From Linnemannia hyalina (taxonomy: Eukaryota > Mortierellomycota > Mortierellomycetes > Mortierellales > Mortierellaceae), in assembly GCA_019671135.1 (NCBI GenBank), contig JAHRHY010000001.1:1116001-1180000 (forward strand): a stretch of 64,000 bases of DNA. Reading direction: 5' to 3'. Of this stretch, positions 46,104 through 57,668 are shown one piece after another. Position 1 is the stretch's first letter; every line of letters begins with the position of its first letter. The position numbers and the translations under genes are program-made. A model generated the notes under the pieces. The model was not told where the DNA came from and ran no database searches. It saw only the letters and a program-made list of their open reading frames with translations.

Positions 46104-47248
46104 TTTATCTTTTACATCCCTCCTTTCACACTCTTATTTCTGTCTATCCGTTGTTGTTTGTCATTCTGGAGAATTCACTCACACGCCTCTTGCCTTGTCT
46201 GCTCCAAGCGCGACAACTCATATCCGATCGACCGTACACGTTTCACAACCCCTCATTGCAACAAGCGGTGATCCAAAATCCAAAAGAAAAAATGATGCAT
46301 GGTGCAGCTTCCTTTTGCGAAAGGAATACAAACCTGCAATCATATTTTTTTCCTTCCTTCTCTCACTCCCTCTCTCCTCTTTCCTCTCTGACTCTTGCTG
46401 CTAGGCTGGCGCCTTTTTGTCAATGTTTTGTTTGTTTTGTTCTCCTGTCTGACAACAAAAAAAAAGAGGAGCAGCAATTACTTTTTTTTTTTTTTTTTTT
46501 GTGCAAGTGGACTCAGGACCATTGAGGCTAATAATATTTAAGTGGCCAGGGGAACGGACCATGGATACCATTGGGATGCTGTAAGTCGTGATCGTGATTA
46601 GACAAGGAATTGAAAGGAGGGGCACAAATGATGCATCCAACTGCAAATTACGAGACACGAAAGGGTGAAGCGTAAGCACCGCAAAAAGTAAAGATAACGC
46701 ACTCAGGCACAATAAGCACAAGCATGGGACAACAAAACATGGATCAGGGCAATTGTCGGAGGAGGCAGCTGTTTGCAACCTTTTTTTTTGTTTCCACGAA
46801 TGAATGAATGTAACAAGACCCTGATAAGTCGATCTGCTGCAGTAATAACAAAGCAACGAACCGACGGAAAGAAGCAAACGTACAAGGAGTAATGTATGCA
46901 CCATGACTCCTGCCCCATGGGAGACTGCAAGGGGCACAAGATAGAAAGAGAAAGGGAAAAAGGGGCGCTGTCATCATCGATGTCGCATTTCAGTTCTCTC
47001 TCAGCCTCAGCAACAAAACACACAGAGGGAGAGGAGAGAGAGAAGGAAGAAATAGGGGAATGGACCCATGGGTTGTCGGGGTGACCATTATCATATGCCA
47101 ATGTGTGCCAATGCTCACCAGACAGAGACAGACGGTCAAAACACAAACAAGGAATAATATGTACGTTCGACATATTCAGGCCAATTTATTCCCTCGGAAT
47201 AGAATAGGTCCGCCCGACATATGAGATAATGTTGCGACCCTTTTTTAG

Positions 47249-47267
47249 CATGCCATGGTATGGCATG
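47249..47267. repeat. Small inverted repeat CATGCCA / TGGCATG
   Basis: Perfect 7-bp arms around a 5-base loop (TGGTA), followed by one more TGGCATGG. It could form a short hairpin; in isolation it is weak evidence for anything functional. Confidence 0.6.
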
Positions 47268-47991
47268 GCATGGACAGTGCCTCAGAGCCTAATCACTTAT
47301 TTACCTATGTCGAGGCCAATCCCTTCCGAAGGGTCTCTGAGATAGAAGATGATAATAGCGATTAGGAAAACAGCAACATCATGCGATTGAACAAGCGATT
47401 GAATCGTATGAAAAAAAAAAAAAAAAATGGCGGATGATAGGATAGCAACCAGGATATGTTCATTTAACTCTGTCTTTTGAGCATTCTTTGACTAAACTAA
47501 ACTAAGAAAGAAGGCCGACCTGACCTAACAACCACCACCCACCCAACCAGCTACTTGCCCACACTCTCACACTGTCTGCAACCACCTGTCAACCAGCCAG
47601 CTCGTCAACTTGCCTGCCTGCCCACCTGCCTGTGAAAATGACAAAAACAAACAGACCCCCTGCCGCCATCTCTTTTTTTCTTTCATTCCCTTTTTTTAAC
47701 CCGCCATCACTTATTCTCTTCTCTTTCTCTCTTTCTCTCTTTCTCTCTTCCTCTTTCTCTTTTCTATTTCTATTCCTTCTGCTCCCTATTTTCCTTCTTT
47801 GCATACCTCCACCCACCCCCTCGATACCCACACACACACTCTCTTCTCTCTCTTCTCTCCCCCTATACCCTTCGCTACTTCTTTTCCTCTCTTCTCAACT
47901 CGTTCTCGCTCACACCACCAGCACCTCCTTCTCCTCGTCATTCGCACACACATCCGAATCCCTCAACTCTTCTCTTGAATCCAAAAAAAAG

Positions 47992-49518
47992 GTGAGAAAC
48001 TAACCTACTTGCTTTCCTCTCCTTCACCTTCCCCACCCCTAAACTCAACTCTCGCTCATACTCCTGTCAGCACCTTCAACACCCATACAACCATTCCGCC
48101 CCTCAACGATAACGCAATCGAAACAAGCGATGGTACAAAGTGCGGCAAAACAGGGGTAGTGGCTGGGAACGGACAGATGGACAAACACCCTATCTGTGCA
48201 CATGCATACCATGGTCCATGGTTCATTGGTCCACATCTATCCGTTCCTCTCTTACACACTCTACCCTTACCTTCCCTCCGTATGATAAGAAAGCAACAAC
48301 AACACAGACAAACACACGACACAGGTCAAGGGTGATTGATACATCGCCCTCTCCCAGCCTCAAATTTCGTCTTTCTCCCCATCCCTTCCCGTTCCACATC
48401 CCCGTCGTTGGCTATCCTCTTCCCACCTTGCCCCCTTCCCTGTGTCTGGTCTTCTACCTTTTCCTTGCCTGTTTTCCCTTACCTTTTTCTTTCCAGTTCC
48501 GTCATTTCCCCTCAGCTCTCCTTTCCTCCTCTCTCCCTTTTCGCCCTTTTCTTTTTTTCTCTTGCCCCTTCATCGATGGTGGTTCAGGGTGGTGATGATA
48601 TTCGTGATAATGCATTCTCATATGACAGTGGCATTGAGCGGGGTGTGCTATTCGAAACAGGAACCAGCGACTTTTACAGAGGTGGACGCCCCGAGCGCTC
48701 ATTTGCCTCCGTCGCGCTCTCTTGGCTTATCGGTAGACAAAACAGGTGTTTAGCTTGATGATGGTCCAAGAGCATTATTTCAGTATGGCAATCGATCGAA
48801 ACAAAACAAGACAAGTGGTGCAAACAGGCTGTTCACCTTCCCTATGGCGCCACTATCTTGTTATTCTTCTCCCCCGTCCCCCTTCACTGAACAAATCCCT
48901 ACCATCATCATCATCATCCTTCACCCGGCTCCCTGCGATTGGTTAGAGTACCACGCGACTGAGACCACTAAAGTTGGTGCCTGATGGATCCCCTCACTCT
49001 CCCATCACTTCTGTTTCCTTGCAATCAATCAATCCCGCTGATCCCGTCAGTCGCGGCCATATTTGATAGTTGGAGAGATTCATACCGCGGATATAATTAT
49101 CTCTGTCCGTGGTCTGACTGACATATGAAAGAAGGTGACCCGCCTACTACTGTCTACGGTTGCCATGCTCCATCTTTTTTGGGGGGACCTACAGCGCACA
49201 AGGATGACACGGCTTCATCCTTATGACGGCCCCCGCATTTCCCCTTTTTGTCGCTTTGGCTCTTGTACCTTACCTCTTCCCTCCTTTCACTATTGTCACT
49301 GCTCCACTCATTGTCATTCTATCTTACGTGTTGAAGACAAACACATAGCGATAAGAGTAACCCCTCTTTTGGTTTTAGTCTTCCAAAACAGTATAAATCT
49401 GTTGCACCTTCGCTAACTGCTTCTCTCTCTCTTTCTTTCTCTCCTCGTACTTCGCCATCTCTCTTTATTTGCTTCCCCTTTCCTTCTCTATCTTCTCTCT
49501 TTCTTTCTCTCTTTTAGT
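47992..49518 (+). other. Possible 5' UTR intron of the Kar9-GAS2 gene
   Basis: Donor GTGAGA, followed within about 6 bp by CTAAC, after a pyrimidine-rich leader; acceptor TTTTAG about 70 bp before the ATG at 49588. At 1.5 kb it would be by far the longest intron in the window, so this is only a proposal. Confidence 0.3.
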
Positions 49519-49587
49519 CAGAAATAGAACACAGCAAACCAACCCAGAGACCTCCACTCTTCATACAAATACCCCCTACTTACTACC

Positions 49588-52500
49588 ATGTCACTATCCC
49601 AAGAGATCACACCAGCCATGCAGTCCCCCAGCTCCCCTTCCCTTTCTACTTCATCCACCACATCCCCAGCATCACTATCAACATCCACGACAACACCTGC
49701 GCCCCTATCACCCGCACTAGCATCCACATCCACATCCACATCCCCAGCATCAGTACCAGCATCAGTACCAGCATCAGTACCAGCATCAGTACCAGCATCA
49801 GTACCAGGATCAACACCAGCATCAACACCAGCATCAGCAGCTGCAGCTGCAGCAACCACAAAGAATGGCCTCTATCAATCATATCACTCGCAGATCGAGA
49901 ACCTCAAGCGCCTCCCCATCCCCTACAGTGACATCTACCATGCATTATCTGCACATGAGACCATCCCTCTGAGAAACCTCCACGAACGGTTCTGCAGCGC
50001 CGCAGCAAACCTGACCACCTGGCTCGAGACTTCAGAGATGGCCGTCTTTGCCCTCGAGTTGGACGTTGGTCAAGAAGGCGCCACCGATAAGGGTGATGTC
50101 GGCCAGATGGATGTTATCATGAACCGGTTCCAACCCAACATTGAGATGCTGGTTGAGCTCCAAGAGAGGATCGAGTCCCGCGTCAAGGCCGCTTCGACTG
50201 TCGAGCTCCAAGACATCTCCCCCCAGCAGATCGAGCAAGATTTGCAGCAAACAACACAGAACATCAAGTCGAGCTGGGCCTCTCTCAAGCAGATGCTCGA
50301 GAAAGTCAAGGGTGATCTCGCAGGCGCAAGACTCCGGGCTGAGCTCATGACTCAAATGGACAATGTACTCACGGACATTGGAGACATCTGCACCAGCATT
50401 GATGCGTACAACAACGAGCGCAGCGCCATGACCTCAGACGAAGAAGGTTTCCTCCCAAGCAAGGTCGGTCACAGCCAAGCTGACGCCCAGGCCAAGCAGC
50501 GCAGCTTGGATACCCTCGCCCAGGTCGACTCCCGCATCGAGATCTTGATTGCCCGGGTCGACTTTTTGGATAACCGCGTCGGATCCCTCCCAACAGATGA
50601 AGCCGGTCTGGGCAACGAGTCCAAGGATGCCCTCCAGAACCGGTATCAACAGGTCCTTTGCCGCTGGGACGACCTCAAGTTCCGTCGCGAGCGTGTCAGC
50701 GAGGAACTGAAAGAGGACAAGTGGCTCGAAGTCTTTGAGCAGGTAGCGGAGCAAGTCGAGTCGATGATGGAGTCGATGGAGAGGGCCATCATTCACTGCC
50801 AGGGACTCTTGGACCAGATCAAGGGCATGGTACGCCAGAAGGTTGTCCCTGACGCTCCCATCGACCGCGAACATCTTTACAGTATCTTCAAGTCATTCGA
50901 GGCCAAGCAAAAGTACTACGCCCCAGCCGTCAACAAGATGCTTGACATGTTGGAGAGCGGTATCGAGAGCCGCACCTCGCGCAACATGGATGTCATCTCT
51001 CGTCACCAGTCCATGAACCTCAAGTGGGACCAGCTCCAAGATGGCCTCGAGAGAGTCGATATGGAGTTGGATGATGTCGAGAGACTCCTCGATATCCTCG
51101 ACGACTCTAGGACCCCTTACCTCCCCAAGCTCCCTCTCAAGAAGGCCGAAACGCCAACTCCCGCAAACAAGCGTACTCCTGCCACTGGTGCCAACAAGCC
51201 CGGTGCCTGGAAGTCACCAAATGCTCAGCCAACGACGATGCAGCAGAGGCAACAGCAGGCGCAACAGCAAAAGTTGAGTGCACAAAGGCTTCAGCAACAG
51301 CAACAGCAGCAGCAGCAGAATGCCCAGCGTGGAAGACGTCCACCACCCTCGAAATCGATGCGGTCGCCCTCGCCTTCGCCAGGTCGTTCCCGAACTCGCT
51401 CCCCCATGGGTGGCTATTCCCACCGCCCTTGGTCGCCTGCCAACTCCAACAGTGCCTTGTCCCAGTCCGGTCTCTTGTCGCCCAATGGATTGAACAGCTA
51501 CCGCTCTCTGAGTCCCAGCCCCTCGAGATCCCCTTCTAGGTATCGCTCTCGTCCATGGTACGTTTTGCATCATGCGTGCTTTCCTCCCTTTTCACTTTGG
51601 CCGTTAATTAACCCACTATTTATTTGATTTTCCTTATTCTCCGATATTAGGTGCCCATCGGTCTCAGTGACGTCGCCTGGCATCCCAGGTCTCCCGCAGT
51701 CCCTCTCTGCGGCAGCGACGTACCTTCCTCGTCCTGTCTCGAGCGTTGGCCAGAACCGCGGCGAGTCGCCAGTTCCACCAGGTCGTGCTGGATCGAGGAG
51801 TGCAGCCAGCACTCCTTCGATGTTAAAGGCCCCTAACCAGTTCAAGCCTGTGTTCTCGCCTGCTGGCAGCATCAGCAAGCTTTCGACCGGCATTCACTCG
51901 ACGCTCGCATCGCCTGCACCTTCAACAACGAATGGTGCCCGCAAGACCCAGTTGCCCATGCCCTCTTCAAGGCCACCAAGCCAGCAGCGATCCACCATGA
52001 GCCCATCTCCTCAGCTCCAACGGCCACAGTCTCGCGGCTATGGCCGTGACGCACCCTCGCCTGTCCAAAACAACTACGCGGCAGGCTCAACAGCCTCCAA
52101 CAGGTTGTCGACATCTAGTGCGTCGTCCCTTTCGAGCCGTCAGAGGCAGTTCAGCTCCAACACCAACGGTCAGGCCTACCATGGCTACGGCCAGGAGGGT
52201 CGTTCTTCAGGAACGGCTCATCTGACATCTCGTCAGAACCAGCACAGTTACTACGAGGATAGCACGTACAGCTCGCGCCCAAGCTCAGTTTCCGGATCGA
52301 CATCAAGTCTTGGACGTGATCCCTACAACCACTACCAGTCGTATGGGGAGCCTACCAGCCCTTCAGCCTCGTCGAATTCTTCGGTCACGTCGGCGTCGCG
52401 CTATCACCAGCAACATTATGGCCGTGACCAACATGCTCTCCCCGAGCTTATGGACAAGATGAAGGTCAACGATGTCAAGCCCTATGTCGCTGCCCGGGGT

Positions 52501-52926
52501 GACGAACTGGATGAAGAGTTTGCGCGTGTCCTGAACGCCAACCCCATTCAGATGCAGGTTCACCGTCTCGGTGAGGGCAAGTACTACTTTGGCGGTCGCA
52601 TCGAGGATCAGAACCTTGTTGGCGGAAAGCTCTACCTCTGCCGATTGATGGAGTACGGTCGCGTCGGCGCCGGCGAGGAGGACTCTGGTGTGTCGAGCGG
52701 AGGCAGCCACAGTGGCACGGATGATGGCCTTCACTCTACCAATGGCCGCCAGTCGAACCGTCGCAACCCCTCGGGTCTGGCGACCATTTATTCTGCAGGA
52801 AGCCTTGCAAGTCTGCAGGCTGAGGAGAACACCCGTCGCGATAGCAAGAAGCGCCCTAGGAAGGTCCTTGTCCGTGTTGGTGGTGGTTGGCAGGACTTGG
52901 ATATCTTCCTGTTGGACCATTGCTAA
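49588..52926 (+). CDS. Kar9-like spindle-positioning protein with C-terminal GAS2 (GAR) domain
   Basis: Exons 49588-51557 and 51651-52926 give 1081 residues. Kar9 family proteins link microtubule plus ends to the actin/myosin system to orient the spindle. GAS2/GAR domains bind microtubules directly. Seen: a low-complexity Ser/Thr/Pro N terminus with PASV repeats, then a long helical domain (about residues 90-520) containing LETSEMAVFALEL, VDSRIEILIARVDFLDNRVG, KWDQLQDGLERVDMELDDVE and a short YLPKLPLKK end. This is how I recognise the Kar9 type. A Ser/Arg/Pro/Gln-rich basic middle follows (poly-Gln near 575; TQLP near 720). The C-terminal GAR-type module has LDEEFARVLNANPIQMQVHRL, GKYYFGG, LYLCRLMEYGR, then KVLVRVGGGWQDLDIFLLDHC after a Ser-rich insert. 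No canonical SxIP EB1-binding motif was spotted. The GAS2 call is stronger than the Kar9 call. Confidence 0.82.
49744..49839 (+). repeat. 12-bp coding tandem repeat encoding PASV
   Basis: Five perfect copies of CCAGCATCAGTA followed by three variants, encoding (PASV)5, PGST, PAST, PASA in the N terminus of the Kar9-GAS2 protein. Because the unit is a multiple of three, copy number can vary without a frameshift. Confidence 0.9.
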
Positions 52927-53903
52927 ACGACAACGTTGTTCGCAACTATTAGCAGCAAGTTTTTTTTTTTTTTTTTTTTTTTTTTAATGGCTTTAGGCCT
53001 TTGTTCATAACACTTCAAGTTGTATCCTACCTTTTGTTCCACCGTCCTCTTCTCCCCTTTTCTCCCTTTGCGATACCCTTCTTCCCTTCCCTTTTCACAA
53101 AAAACAACAATCAAACAAAAAAGATGTAAAAAAGTAAAAAGTCAAAAAGAATAAAAAAGGAATACCCCCATTCATGTGTCTAACCTACTTTGTTTTTACT
53201 TTTATGCTTGGGCAAAGGCCTGACTATTGCTGGTTGAAGGGGTCAAGAATGCTTTTTACATTCAACTAAAGCAAGCCATTCCCAACGACACTGTACGTGT
53301 AGTGCGAAGCAAGCAGAGCCGTTACGTAGATCATACACAAGCATGCTTTTATCTACATTGGCATGGGGACAATGAGCATATCGATGCATAGCCGTAATAT
53401 GCGTGTCTTTAGTACAGTAGTCAGTGGATAATAGAAAGCAGTGAGGGTAAGAAGAGGACTAAAGTGGCAGTTGACGACGATGATGATGTCTTTTTCTTTC
53501 CTCTTCATGTGGTTGCCGTGTCATATTCGCGCATTTGGAGGAAGGAAACAAAAAGGATTGACATGAAGACAACCGTTTTTTTTCTGCTGCTCTGTCTCCC
53601 TTCCTTTCCCCTTCTCTTCGTCGAGCACACCATTCTCTTATTGTTCGCTGTGCTTCGCCTCCGCTCGCCCAATCGCTATTCAGTACCACCTTCATCGTCT
53701 TCAACCGTTCTCTCAGTAAACACCTCACTCTCACCTTCTATTATCAATTCGTCACCATTCACTCAGCGCCTTCTCTCACCTTGACTGCACATCGTATCTC
53801 CCATTCTCTCCCTCCAACAGACTCGACGAGATACAGGACACAGTTTCACACTACCACCGCCACAACTTTCTACCGTCTTCTCCTCCCTATTCCCTATCAT
53901 TGC
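52927..53903. other. Intergenic, no gene seen
   Basis: Starts with the Kar9-GAS2 3' flank, including a run of about 26 T (52960-52985). It ends in a pyrimidine-rich leader before the DUF4436 gene. No supported coding sequence. Confidence 0.5.
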
Positions 53904-56109
53904 ATGACATTATTCCACAGACAAACAGGACAACTCCGAGCATGGGCCCGCAGAACCCTCTGGTGCATCATCGTTATAGGATCCCTCTGCGCAATCGTCA
54001 TCCCCATCTTCTCCATCTACCGCAAAGAAGGTGATAATACCCGGTCCGTCGTCGAAGTCCCGCCCCAGGGGGTTTCGCATACAGGAGATTATATTCATGT
54101 CCTGGGGAGTGTGGCTAGCGTTGACTTTGAGGATAAGAGCTTTCGAGTACATTTTGAGTTTACGCCGCATGGGACTCTGGCTGGGGATGATGGCGTTCTG
54201 ACGGCTGCGATTGCGGTGTCGTTGTTTTATACGACTTTGACGTTTCCTGATTCTCAGATCATGTATGTTCTAGTGAAGGGAAGGAAAAGAAGAATAGTAT
54301 AGTATACATGCTTTCCGCACAAGGGCAGTCGCACTTAACACTAATTCTCATTATGTACCTTGTTCATGTACTTTTTTATTCCTTCATTCATCAACACCAT
54401 AAGGCGGTCAGTAGATGTAACAATGCCTTACACCCATGGTGCAACAATCGACTACCCCTTCGACGCTTACAAGTCCTACTTTGAAATCCTCGCGAACAAG
54501 GACAAGGAACGTCTCCACAAGATCCCCATTTCCCTCACCTTCCTCGGAAAACTCCAATCCGTCGAATTCATCCCCACCGTCCGCGTCGAGACAGACGACC
54601 TGTACAAGATTGCGATCGAGATCTTTACACGCCGGTCGCCGACGACGATCGGGTTCAGTCTGTTTATTGTATTGATAATGTGGATGTTGAGTATTGCAAT
54701 TGGGATTATTGCGATTCAGGTGATTAGAAAGTATCGGGTGACGGATGAGCATGTGTTGACGTTGGGGATTACGACCTTGTTTGCTTTGCCGGCGCTGAGG
54801 GAGACTCAGCCGGGTATACCGTCGATTGGCTGTGCCGCCGATGTTCTTGGCTTTTACTGGTAAGTTCAGCATCGATATATGAATATGCACAAAACACAAA
54901 CTATAAAGCTAATTAATATCAACAAACGCCTTCGCCCACTCATTCGCATTGTATAACAGGAACATGGCAATCATCGCGATCTCTTCAATAATGATCCTCA
55001 TGGCGTCCGCCCTTCGCTGGAAAGAACCCTCGATCGAGCGCGAGATCGAACTCGTCCACAAACAACACGATTTCCAATCAAAACTCATCTCGGAAATGGC
55101 CATCCCCATGCCCTTCCCCATCACGGGCGGTCCCTTTTCGGATTACCAGGTCAAGAAGATGCGGATTCCCTTTATGATGAGCCATCATCACCAGTACCAA
55201 CGTCAGAAAGGGGATAATGAGGGGGTTGATTCGAAATCGACACCGTCTTCGTTGAGGTCGCCGCTTTATAATGAAGAAGGACATGAGTACCATCACGAGC
55301 CGTTTCAGGAAGGGTATTTCTTTACGGAGGATCCGGATCATCTGGATATTATTCTTTTGCGGCAGCACCAGAAACAACAGAAGCAGCAGCAGGAGGAAGA
55401 GTGTTGGCGAAACGGGGCTGTGTTTGGAGTTGAGCAACCACGACCTCAGGATTTGGTCGCAAATGGAGGCGTGGAACACCAGGGACAACAACAACAGCAA
55501 CACCAGAATCGCACGTCTGTCTGCCTATCAGTAACAGCATCCTCAACAACAACATCCATCTCCACTGCCACTTCGTCTTCACCTCCATCACCTAGAAGCA
55601 ATGCAACGCCACAAACACGACACGATTTCATTGATAAACACCACCATCGCCACAACCCGATCCCAACATTGACTTCGCCTTCATCTCCACCATCCCACTC
55701 TTTCAACCCCGAGCAGCAAATTCAAGGCCTTGAGATCCACAGAGCAGTCCTTGACCAATCCGCCTCTGACGACAACCAGGACACTACGCCCTCCTTGCCT
55801 TACACAGTCTCGCCTATACACTGGGACTCGACAAGTCCCGCCACCTCGCGGTGGATGTTCGATGTCCCGCCATCATATCATATGCCTGTCCCGCCTCTAC
55901 CGCTTCTACCGGTATCGCTCCCGCCATTGCCAGCAAGAGGAGCAGGAGCAAGAGCAGAAGCAGTAGCAAGAGCAGGGAATTCGAATCACGCCGCCGCCGA
56001 AATACAACATGCACATCACTATCTTTACCCAACGTCAAGTTCTACATCCACTTCTACATCCACTTCTACATCCACAAGCTATAAAGCAAAAATTACAATA
56101 AAAAACTAA
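53904..56109 (+). CDS. DUF4436-type multi-pass membrane protein
   Basis: Exons 53904-54262, 54404-54859 and 54960-56109 give 654 residues. Function of the family is unknown. Seen: an N-terminal membrane helix (WCIIVIGSLCAIVIPIFSIY), then an extracytoplasmic domain of about 190 residues with DVTMPYTHGATIDYPFDAYKS and IPISLTFLGKLQSVEF. Three further helices follow (FSLFIVLIMWMLSIAIGIIA, LGITTLFALPALRET..., and MAIIAISSIMILMASALRW). This four-helix layout with Tyr-Pro-Phe-Asp in the loop is what I associate with DUF4436, a family also known in actinobacteria. The last 330 residues are His/Gln/Ser/Pro-rich and look cytoplasmic. I chose the ATG at 53904 because it directly precedes the first helix; an in-frame ATG at 53781 is possible. 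Exon 2 starts after an AAG acceptor, which is less usual. Confidence 0.75.
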
Positions 56110-56639
56110 CTAAACTAACTACGCCCAATAAGAAAAAAAAAAGGGGGGAGAGAAGGAGATTTTGTGAGCATGTGCATGCGCATGTGCATGTACAATGTGC
56201 AATGTGCAGACTGGACCCTTATCATCCTTTTTCTTCCGACCCATGCAGACATGCTATTATGTTACACTTTGTCTAAACACATGGTGATGGTTGACACAAA
56301 AGAAGGGAGGGTCGGAGAGCAGTGCACAGGTAACCGTCTGTCGGTTTGTGTTGTGTTGTTTACTGTGTCACAAGGTGAATGGCGTGTGCATGGGTTACAT
56401 GAGAGATCGTGATAGCGATTTATTTTGCATGTGAATGAATGCGTATAAAAGTCATTACGGAAAGGGGTGAGAGAGAGAGAGAGAGAGTGAGTGAGAGAGA
56501 GTGAGTGAGAGTGAGTGAGTGAGAGTGAGAGAGATAGAGAGAGTGAGAAGTTGTTACATGACCATGCGCATGTCTGTATTGTTGTTGTTCAATCGCGCTA
56601 GCAGGGGAAAGGAGAAACAATAGTCAACGAAGGAGATGA
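56110..56639. other. Intergenic, no gene seen
   Basis: 530 bp after the DUF4436 gene, containing ATGTGCATG-type repeats near 56170-56200 and a GA-rich microsatellite. No coding evidence. Confidence 0.5.
56467..56549. repeat. GA/GTGA microsatellite
   Basis: About 80 bp of mixed GAGA and GTGA units, adjacent to the left end of the aminotransferase pseudogene. Confidence 0.9.
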
Positions 56640-57668
56640 CACTCTTGGGTGCACATCTGTGTAACCTCAAACGGTGTTACGAAACAGCGCATATGTTTTA
56701 CCAACCGACTGCATCCACCTCTGCGTGGAGGAGATCCTATGAGAGCTCGTCCATTGCAGCATTGAGGAAGGTCTGGAATAAACGGCCTTTGGACGAAATC
56801 ATCCTGGTGGGTTTCTTTTTTGAGGAATCGGTGGGGTGACGGAGGAGGGGTAAGTTCCTTCGTTCCTTAATTGGGGGCTAAGACTGTTGTTATTTCTTCC
56901 ACTGTATGCATGCATGACTGGAGAATATTCGGCGGAGGCGATAGAGAAGACGTCAGAGTGCGGTTCAAGGATCTGGGGCAGGCCAAGGTAATGGCCAGAT
57001 TGGTGAACGTTCTCGTCACCGGGCTCGTGGTGGTCAGAAGGGCCACTTGCGGTGGCTGTGGCGGCGGTGGTGCCAAAATGGTCCACAGAAATGTAACAGC
57101 GAAGTTTGGAAGGAGGAGTGACCAAAGGCGCCTGAGAGAATTTATCGCAAGGACCGCTGAACCTGACCCAATGATGTGAAGACCTCTGGGTCGCCGGCGG
57201 TGGGGGTAGAGGGACGGCTGTTATCGTCAACTTGCAAGTAAGAATTGCGGTGAATACGGTGATCGACTGGCGATAATAACGACGATGGGACTCGAGATGG
57301 ACCGGCAGCCGTAGCAAGACATTCACGGAAGAGCTTCTACAAACCATGGATGCAATCAGCAGCGACAGGGGTACAATGCTCCCTGGATCCAGAGGTCAAT
57401 CGATTAGGATAGATATCGGCATAGACAGCCTTGCGGACAGACTCACGGACAGTCCACTATGCGGTACGGGCGTTGAGGCGGTAGAGGGGCACGAGGAGGT
57501 ATATGCATATTGGGAGACCCATTCGAAGGACTGGATCACAAGCTCGACGAAGCTGAAGCGGACGAAACCAAGTTTGAAACTCTTGTTGTTGGGGATGTTC
57601 TTCTCCTCGGCTTGATGGCGCTCGTCAGACGTGGTGCTGCTGCTCTTCATCATCTGCTGCCACTTCAA
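56640..57668 (-). pseudogene. Decayed partial copy of the class-V aminotransferase gene
   Basis: On the minus strand this region matches, in the same order, the 3' part of the gene at 58347-61604. Examples: FKLGFVRFSF versus LKPGFVRFSF, VIQSFEWVSQYAY versus VVQSLKWVAQYGY, DHHEPGDENVHQSGH versus DHHDDEDVHHPGH, and LPQILEPHSDV versus LPQINEPHSDV. The DNA encoding the stretch around CIYGLQKLFRE also matches closely. The copy lacks the codons for the YFSKDK segment, shifts frame several times and carries stops. It covers roughly the last 400 codons (from about the FWKLLMG position to near the terminus). The PLP-binding N-terminal half is absent. It lies about 0.7 kb beyond the intact gene, in the same orientation, which indicates tandem duplication followed by decay. 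Confidence 0.88.

Larger units (their letters stand above)
43826..49587. other. Gene-poor 5.8-kb region
   Basis: No convincing coding gene on either strand. The left end must contain the promoter and first exon of the eS26 gene. From about 47640 to 47990 there is a strong TTC/CT-rich leader ending in AAAAAAAAG followed by GTGAGA (47992), a good splice donor. CTCTTTTAG at 49510-49518 is a good acceptor just before the Kar9-GAS2 start. A 1.5-kb intron in that gene's 5' leader is therefore possible. The rest is simple-sequence rich (GATGG repeats 44400-44450, CCAATTG repeats 46082, A16 near 47411). Longest open frames (up to 178 codons) are Cys/Ser/Leu/Phe-rich artefacts of these tracts. Confidence 0.5.

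Noticed and set aside
45548..46525. Overlapping 126-141-codon plus-strand frames in the gene desert
   Set aside because: Cys/Phe/Leu/Ser-rich products from simple sequence in several frames at once; no conserved motif.
46703..47173. 156-codon minus-strand frame
   Set aside because: Composition follows local CT/GA tracts and nothing recognisable is encoded.
56467..56549. GA-rich tract considered as a CRISPR-like or satellite array
   Set aside because: Plain dinucleotide/tetranucleotide microsatellite with no spacers or unit structure.
57346..57615. Plus-strand open frame of 89 codons
   Set aside because: It lies antisense to the aminotransferase pseudogene and has no motif.
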